From Haplomitrium mnioides (taxonomy: Eukaryota > Marchantiophyta > Haplomitriopsida > Calobryales): a stretch of 64,000 nt of DNA. Where the stretch lies: NCBI GenBank assembly GCA_049999725.1, contig JBNGIS010008920.1:87923-151922 (forward strand), in the 5' to 3' direction. Position numbers and translations under genes: made by a program. Under the pieces are notes generated by a model, which had not been told where the DNA came from, searched no databases, and worked only from the letters and a program-made list of their open reading frames with translations. Shown here one piece after another: positions 58,361 through 64,000 of the stretch (positions within the stretch are counted from its first letter, which is position 1; each line of letters opens with the position of its first letter).

Positions 58361-59440
58361 GTATATTACATTTAGATGAGACGACTAGTGGGAGTTATAG
58401 CCAAAAACTACAAAAAGATGTTTTCTTTAGTATTGTTTGAGCACAATTGGCCGTCAAAGACAACAAGTATCATTTTTTTTCCATTCTAAATGGTATTTTC
58501 CATCAAGGCCATCAAATATATGTTCAATAAGATGATGCGCTTTAAATGGCTCATTTACAAGAAGCACATGACATTCCTATCTCATGGCATCTTGGAGTGG
58601 ATAAAACTATAGAGTTGCTTCAACGCACATGGTGGTGGCCTAACCTGGCTCAAGATGTTTGTGGTTTTGTTCATTCGTGTGAAAGTTGTCAACGGAACAA
58701 AGCTTCAAATCACAAACCAGCCAGACTTCTTTAGCCACTACCAATTTTTACTTCTTGTTCGGAACATGCAAGCTTCGATCTTGTCACTTCAATTCCAATT
58801 ATGCCTCATGGCTTTACTGCTATTGTGGTTTTTGTGGACAAGCTCAACAAGCAAATTCATTTAGCACCAACAATGGATTCAACAAATGCTCCAAAATTAG
58901 CAAAAGTTTGATTGGATGTTGTCTTGCGTCATCATGGAATACCTTAGGTGTTAATACTTGAGAGAGATCTACCTTTCACTAACAAATTTTGGCGAGAGTT
59001 GTTCAAACTTTGAGGAACTAAACTCTCTATGTCTACCACTTATCATCCTTAAACAGATTGGCAAACAGAGCACATTAATCGCACTTTGGAGGATATACTT
59101 TCTGCTTTCATCAATGTTCATCACACCGATTGGAATAGTTTCTTTCCAGCTGTGGAGTTCACCTACAACAACTCCAAATAAGCAAGTACTAGATTTTTCT
59201 ATTCTTTTTTAATTCGGGTCAACATCCTCTTATCTCCGATGTTTTCTTTCCTCTTCTTCTTCTTGTGTTCCAAGTATTTCTAATTTTTTGGCTCATTTAT
59301 CTTCTTTTTTACAAGATGCTCGCAACCATCTTACTTCTGTTCAAAATTAGCAAATACAATATGTCGATAGTCGTTGTCATGATTTCTATTATATTTTAAG
59401 CGACCAAGTTATGTTATCTACTCATGATCTCCCATTGTCT
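58361..59440 (+). pseudogene. E3 integrase
   Basis: The zinc domain in the 58546-58734 frame reads AHDIPISWHLGVDKTIELLQ, TWWWPNLAQDVCGFVHSC, ESCQRNKASNHKPA, with H-x3-H and C-x2-C intact. The core follows with frame changes (the FVDKLNKQIHLAP pattern near 58840; NRTLEDILSAFINVHHTDWN near 59075). WNSFFPAVEFTYNNSK near 59140 is the conserved post-core segment. The best-preserved zinc domain of the E family. Confidence 0.88.
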
Positions 59441-59864
59441 TTAGATACAAGTTTGTAAGTTATCTTTTGTTTGGATTGGTCATTTCTCTATTTCTCAAGT
59501 TATTTCTCTCACTGCTTATAAACTTGATCTTCTTCTTCATATGAAGATTCATCATATGTTCAATGTCTCTAGACTTAAGCCTTTTGTTCATAGTTCATCT
59601 TTTTTTCCAAATCATGTTCAACTTCTTCCTTCGGCTATTATTCTTGATGATCATCAAGAATTTGAAGTGATTCGCATTTTTGCAAAAAGAGCAGTCAAAC
59701 AAAGCCGACATCTACAAGTTCAATACAAGGTTTCATGAAAAAGCTCTCCACTTCATGATGCTACTTGGGAGCCTTATTCAATTTTGAAAATGCTCAAGAG
59801 GTTATTCAAAATTTTGAAAGTTGCGACAATAACAAGGACTTCATCGATTAGAAGACGTAGATTA
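59441..59864 (+). pseudogene. E3 integrase C-terminus and chromodomain
   Basis: VISLTAYKLDLLLHMKIHHM and FNVSRLKPFVHSS at 59505-59600 (V-F-H-V-S-x-L-K segment). Then ILDDHQEFEVIRIFAKRAVK, LQVQYKVS, stop, LHDATWEPYSIL: a chromodomain with the A-T-W-E-P signature. The protein end falls close to the 3' LTR, as in chromoviruses. Confidence 0.88.
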
Positions 59865-60244
59865 TGTATTAGTACAAGTATGATGTTGTGTTATTTATAA
59901 GAAAATAGAGAGGAGTGAAGGATGTGGTAGAAGGTCACTTTAAAGGTTGATTTGAGATAAGATTACTTGCTTGTGAAGCTACTTTAGAGTTTTTAAGGTT
60001 GAAATTAGAAGTGACTTATAAGTGAGCAATTTAAGGGTTCAAATTGGAAGTGATTTGTAAGTGAAGAAAGAGGGATTACACCTTCATTCTGGAGTTCCTC
60101 CCAATTCGGTTTTACTCTTTGGTTGCTTAGCTTCAACTAGCACATTTAGCTTATGTTTGCTTATTGGCTTTGAGTTTTATAACTGTATTGAAGTTATCTT
60201 AAAGTTGTTACTCATTTGGAAGTTGGTCTTTGAGTTTTTTTATA
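59865..60244 (+). repeat. E3 3' LTR
   Basis: 380 bp, TGTATTAGTACAAGTATGA to the decayed end TTTTTTATA. It is 38 bp shorter than the 5' LTR. Confidence 0.9.
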
Positions 60245-60399
60245 ATGGCATAGGGGATTTTGAAGCCCTTATGTGCACCGACTATTGAAACTCATGACTG
60301 AAGAAAATTTGTATAAAAATCTAAATAGAAAGAAAGGGAACTTCCATGCCAACATAGACTTTGTTGGTAATTTTTATGAAAACCAATACATTTTGTTCA

Positions 60400-61150
60400 A
60401 AAATCATTTTGCGAAAGAAAATGGATCGTCAAGAAAATACTAAATAAATTTGATTTGGAATGCAACAAGAATGAAGACCAATAACAAAATATTTTGAAAA
60501 ATACATCAGTTTGTAGCTATAGCTTAAGCCTTATCCTCATCAAGAGAAATGTTCTTATCTAAATCAATGGTCTAAGAAGCTTTGACATCTGCAGCTGCTA
60601 AAGAATCATGCTAAGACTGTCAAGTCCTAGAAATTGCAACAGAATCGTTAGATGCAATAGCAGTACCAAGAGAAACACACACCTTGTGGCATTATAGAAA
60701 ATCAATAATTCTATCACATCATATAGCAAATAAGCCATTGTCAAAACTCTCTTGAGAATATAGATAGACTGATGCCTATCATATTCCATGGCAATGCAAT
60801 TTTGCATAAACTTCAGAGCACATACAAGGCATGTGGCGAACTTAGAGCAAAGATCTAAGATCCAATCTTGCTTTGTTGACAAATGGTCTATAAGAAAGAT
60901 GTACAAAGCGTGAGGCTTTTGGAATACTTTCATGAAAGCATCATTTGTTGGATGTTTGAGCTTGGCTGAAATAGCTGGGTAGCTAAAAACACTCTACATA
61001 ATTTATCGATGACGACCGTTTGCATCATCAGATTGCAAGTTGAACAACTTCATGTTGCGAATCCCCTCTTTGGTCCAATATACTACAGTCCAGTACTCGT
61101 GGGCGTCAATGATTCTCGGATCATTTGAATGATAAATATTTTTTCTGCCC
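60400..61150 (-). other. copy B exon with motif I
   Basis: Starts after the acceptor ACTATAG|GGGCAG. Reads GRKNIYHSNDPRIIDAHEYW, WTKEGIRNMKLFNLQSDDAN, two stops, AKLKHPTNDAFMKVF, then motif I. After about 60720 a frameshift leads to an acidic C-terminal tail (ADVKAS, IDLDKNISLDEDKA). Confidence 0.6.
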
Positions 61151-61243
61151 CTATAGTAATAAAACAAATGAGATAAAGTAAAGAAGTATAAGAGAACTAA
61201 AACATATAAACTAAAATATGAAAAAAGTCAAAATAGAACTTAC
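61151..61243 (-). other. copy B intron (93 bp), shared with copy C
   Basis: Donor GTAAGT (61243-61238) and acceptor TATTACTATAG (ending 61151) on the - strand. The donor occupies the same codon position in copy C (21614), which supports a real intron. Confidence 0.75.
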
Positions 61244-61798
61244 AAGATGTCATGGTTGATGGCACAACAAACCTCTAAAAAAGTGATCTTGATGATGTCG
61301 AATTATTGAGAAGAATGGATAGTAAAAAAAGACCAAAAATCTGAAGTTGTAGTAGCCACAAAAGAAGAAACCATGTCGAAAATGTCATCCTTGGTGAAGG
61401 GTTTGGAATTGTTATGCTTGCATTTCTTAAGGTTATAACCATAAGGAATATTGGAAATTGCTAGAGTAAAACATCTCAGTTTCACCAATCCCTTCAACTA
61501 TCGAGCATTAGCCTCCTCATAGACTTGATATAATGCAATGTTAAGTTCATCAACATAGGACATTAAGTCCTTGTCTTGCTCTTCATACCCTCGTTTGGTT
61601 AGAGGGCCAACATCTTCATTTTGCTGTGTTGCCATCCACTCTCTAGCTTTCTAGTAATGGAGCATAAAAGCAAGTGCGTTGGATACAAGAGTGAGGGCAT
61701 GTTCTTGATATTCATGGGCTTCTTCGACCCCAATCTCTTTTGCCCTTTGGTAGTGATGGTCAATTTTTTGGCAAGCTGTCATTTGAAGATTTTGTGCC
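61244..61798 (-). other. copy B exon with motif IV
   Basis: Starts after the acceptor ATGTGCATAG (ending 61799). Reads AQNLQMTACQKIDHHYQRAK, EEAHEYQEHALTLVSNALAF, KDLMSYVDELNIALYQVYEE, LRCFTLAISNIPYGYNLKK, KDDIFDMVSSFVATTTSDFW, ending CAINHDIL at the donor. Three stops. Aligns throughout with copy C 21061-21613. Confidence 0.7.
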
Positions 61799-62171
61799 CT
61801 ATGCACATCATAGAAGGAAAAATCAGAGGAGAATACAAAAACAAACAATTTGACTTTAAATAGGAACAAGTGTCCAATCGCACATGGACACTTGAGTCAA
61901 TGCGCAAATGGACTCAAGTGTCTATATGCGCATGGATACTTGAGTCAATGTGCGAACGAACTCAAGGGTCCATGCGCATATAGAGTCAAGAGTACTTGTG
62001 CGTGGGCTTGAGAGTCTATGCATGCATGGGCTTTCAAGTCCATGCTCGGATGGACTCTCAAGTCCATGCATACAAGAACTCAAGACTCTTTGCAAATAAT
62101 GACTTGATAACCTAAAAAACAAATTCCATACAACTTTGGTAAAAGAAATTAAAGAATGGAAAAAAAACTTA
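61799..62171 (-). other. copy B intron carrying the minisatellite
   Basis: Donor GTAAGTTTTTTTTCC at 62171 and acceptor at 61799 on the - strand. Length 373 bp, of which about 230 bp is minisatellite. Confidence 0.6.
61870..62100. repeat. 24-bp minisatellite, block 4 (intron of copy B)
   Basis: About nine degenerate units. A typical unit is GTCCATGCGCGCATGGACTC plus four bases (CAAG or TCAA). The unit contains a perfect dyad, GTCCATGC and GCATGGAC. On the - strand it encodes an 8-residue repeat (LESPCMHG-like) that creates a false open frame. Confidence 0.75.
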
Positions 62172-63593
62172 CCAACAATTTCTCAAAGCTCAGGTAAAAT
62201 GAGGACATCTTCGACTCCTCAGTGTGGATGGGATACTCCATCCTTGCTTCTTCTCAAGAGCTGCAATACACCTTGGAGCAAAACGATTTTATTATCACCA
62301 CTAAAATTTTATGTCTCTCAAGTTCTTGAGGTCAGTTGAAAGCTCTTCGGCTTCCACACGTTTCAAATTTTTTTTTTTTTTATTTCATCAGGAAGAACCT
62401 AAAGAACTTCCACAATGTCCACTTCATGTCATTTATTCTCAAAGATCTTTTGGCCTTTGGTTTTTGGCCCTTGACCATATTTTTCTCCCACATTTTTCTC
62501 CCATATGCTTTGTTATAGCTCCTAGAGCTCTCCACTTCGAAACGCCAACTGGAACCAATTATCTTGAGATGTGACAATCTTCTCAAGAGTGGAACTTGGC
62601 TTTATTTCCAAAGTCTCTGACACCAATTCTCTTTTGAATTTTATGTATGACACCATTCCACTCTTCATGTAACTTTGATGCCAATACTCGACCTTTTGAA
62701 TTGACGTCATTTCCAACTTGTACTATTGCTCATAATTGTTATTAGTTGCAAAGATGTGGGCTTCTATTAGTGTCAGCCCTACGTAAACATAGTAGTTGCA
62801 GAGCGAAAGCATAGGATTTTCTCTCCAAATTTGGTAATTAAAAGTTGCCTTGCGGAAGTACTATGATTGCTTCATGTAATCTTCTATCTGTACTTGTTGA
62901 GGTTTCTAATGTCGAACTCTGACTTATCTATTAACTTGCATTTTAAGTCCACTAGAACAATGAATAAACTGTGTACATACTTGTTTGTGAGCATTCTTTG
63001 TGCTTGAAGCTCCACAAAATCTTCATTTAATCTCCTAATTATGAATGGTCCCCAGTTATCCATTCGATGTTTCCAAAGGTTCAAATTCTCCAACTGAATT
63101 GTTATTGTTTCTTCTCAAACTTTGCACAACTAGACGGCACACTCTATAATCTTACTTTTGTCTTCCTTAGACTTCGTTTGAGAATCCACTTGCTCTCAAT
63201 CCTGAGAGGTCTGCAACCTCTTGTGTGATTGTCTTTTTTCTCTTGAGGTTGGAGCTTGCACTGACTCCCACTCTACTTTCTCCTTTGAGCTGCCAAGAGT
63301 TGAAGATGAAAGCGTCGCCGAAGATGAACTTGTTGGAGTGAGGGACATAACCAGATCCTTCTCAATAGGTGGTCGTGGCACATGCTTCCTCTTGCATAAA
63401 ACCTACTTCTTCTTTTTTGGAGCATCGATTGGCTCCATCTCCTTTCTTTTTTTGGTAGGAGATGGACCACATATTGTTGTCCCTGACATGTTGTCGCACT
63501 TCAATGTGGGACAAGTTGTTGAATATGTACCCATTGCTTGACTTTCAAAAGTTTGATAGAGATGGCAAACTTGATGAAGTCGCTTTCTATTCG
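62172..63593 (-). other. copy B upstream domain exon(s)
   Basis: - strand: DFIKFAISIKLLKVKQW, then a basic, Ser-rich linker (MPRPPIEKDLVMSLTPTSSS), LWKHRMDNWGPFIIRRLNED, FVELQAQRMLTNKYVHSLFI, VDLKCKLIDKSEFDIRN, LLITKFGEKILCF, VYVGLTLIEAHIF, LVSETLEIKPSSTLEKIVTS, QDNWFQLAFRSGEL and KAKRSLRINDMKWTLWKFFR. The domain is shared with copy A and not recognised. The acceptor near 63594 and the donor at 62171 are plausible, but internal introns may be missed. Confidence 0.5.
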
Positions 63594-63904
63594 CTTTACG
63601 TCAAGGTAAGAGTTGACAAAGTTTGACAAATACTTATAAAAATGAGAATAAAAAAAGAAGAAACAGTTAATGACTTAAGACTAAACATTTTCAAAAGTTT
63701 GAACCTACAGTCTAAGGCCAAAGATGATGGGGAGTTACTGCACACATGGATTCTTGAGTCCATACACGCATGGACTTTATAAAGAGTCCAAGCGCACATG
63801 CACTTGGGAGTCTATGCGCACCAAGACTCCGGAGTCCATGTGTGCATGGATTCCAAAGCAACAAAAAATTTAAAAGGAAGAAAGGAATATAGTGTAAGTC
63901 TTAC
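63594..63904 (-). other. copy B upstream intron with minisatellite block 5
   Basis: Donor GTAAGACTTAC at 63904; acceptor near 63594. Minisatellite units (GAGTCCATGTGTGCATGGAT) lie at 63735-63855. The exon above (63905-64000) reads KFCFNKMKPHDIFTKDLQLA and FDDGN. Confidence 0.5.
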
Positions 63905-64000
63905 GTTCCCGTCGTCAAAAGCCAATTGCAGATCTTTGGTGAAGATGTCATGTGGCTTCATCTTGTTGAAGCAAAATTTCTTTGGTGAAGCCTTGAACAA

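Larger units (their letters stand above)
55934..60244 (+). mobile_element. chromovirus E3 (Ty3/gypsy with chromodomain)
   Basis: LTRs at 55934-56351 (418 bp) and 59865-60244 (380 bp). Target duplications are ATGGG (55929-55933) and ATGGC (60245-60249), with one mismatch. The primer binding site TTGATGTCAAAGC follows the 5' LTR at 56352-56364. Gag, RT, RNase H, integrase and chromodomain are read in order on the + strand, with large losses between gag and RT. Same family as E1 and E2. Confidence 0.93.
60400..64000 (-). pseudogene. DNA methyltransferase-like gene, copy B (N6/N4 type, decayed)
   Basis: A multi-exon gene on the - strand running off the window's right end. Exons, 5' to 3': 63905-64000, about 62172-63593, 61244-61798, and about 60400-61150. 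The two last exons carry the enzyme. NIPYG (61438-61452) is at the DPPY-like motif IV position. After HEYWTVVYWTKEG and KPHALYIFLIDHLS comes WILDLCSKFATC (ILDLCS at 60844-60861), then NCIAMEYDRHQS. K-P-x-x-L-x-x-x-L-I, then G-D-W-V-L-D-L-x-x-G-x-G is the S-adenosylmethionine-binding motif I of N4/N6 methyltransferases, and the order IV before I is that of the beta-class. The Gly-x-Gly is missing and motif IV lacks its Asp, so it is inactive. The family role would be methylation of cytosine N4 or adenine N6 in DNA. Which base, and whether the ancestor was a host gene or a transposon cargo, cannot be told here. Confidence 0.65.

Noticed and set aside
60400-61798. MT-A70/METTL-type RNA or DNA adenine methyltransferase
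   Set aside because: That family has a DPPW motif and a different motif arrangement; here motif IV is followed by motif I with K-P-x-x-L-x-x-x-L-I, as in N6/N4 bacterial-style enzymes.
61922-62122. - strand frame encoding an 8-residue repeat (LESPCMHG-like)
   Set aside because: Product of the 24-bp minisatellite in an intron; the frame exists because 24 is divisible by three.
51130-63860. Minisatellite considered as a CRISPR-like array
   Set aside because: Units are contiguous and degenerate without unique spacers, and the context is plant nuclear.

Overview
This is plant nuclear DNA, almost certainly from a large, repeat-rich land-plant genome. It is visibly AT-rich, has no bacterial operon structure, and is filled by nested and heavily decayed LTR retrotransposons of Ty3/gypsy and Ty1/copia type. 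Most in-frame stops are TAG, TAA or TGA where a Gln or Arg codon is expected, which is the usual mark of old, methylated transposon DNA. Two N runs mark assembly gaps. No intact host gene, tRNA, rRNA or CRISPR array was seen.

Layout. (1) 1-5160: a decayed Ty3/gypsy element (Gy1, + strand: protease, RT, RNase H, integrase, possible 3' LTR), interrupted at 702-1660 by a small non-autonomous LTR element (TRIM-like, - strand) with a perfect 5-bp target duplication. (2) 5305-20789: a second Ty3/gypsy element (Gy2, + strand) bounded by two 1,909-bp direct repeats, with a Ty1/copia element (Co1, 9453-13769) nested in its gag-protease region. (3) 21061-22290: a decayed, intron-containing DNA-methyltransferase-like gene (copy C, +). 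(4) 22640-27041: a long, unidentified coding-like tract on the - strand, rich in charged coiled-coil. (5) 29365-33842: chromovirus E1 (- strand). (6) 35186-35500: a Ty1/copia RT scrap. (7) 37841-50267: a third gypsy element (Gy3, + strand, about 1.34-kb LTRs) carrying chromovirus E2 (41950-46867, - strand). (8) 50268-64000: a cluster of unfamiliar, decayed, intron-containing coding units on the - strand. It includes a second copy of the methyltransferase-like gene (copy B), a paralogous copy of its upstream domain (copy A), and a 24-bp minisatellite that recurs in the introns. Chromovirus E3 (55934-60244, + strand) has inserted into one of these minisatellite blocks.

How the parts relate. The retroelements form a stratified nest: TRIM in Gy1, Co1 in Gy2, E2 in Gy3 and E3 in the methyltransferase cluster. 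Each insertion is supported by LTR pairs and, for the four inserted elements and E1, by 5-bp target duplications (two of them with one mismatch). The most interesting content is the methyltransferase-like family. Copies B and C lie about 39 kb apart on opposite strands. They align by eye through two exons, share a donor site at the same codon position, and keep the motif IV (DPPY-like) then motif I order of the N6-adenine/N4-cytosine DNA methyltransferase fold. Both have lost key catalytic residues, so neither is expected to be active.
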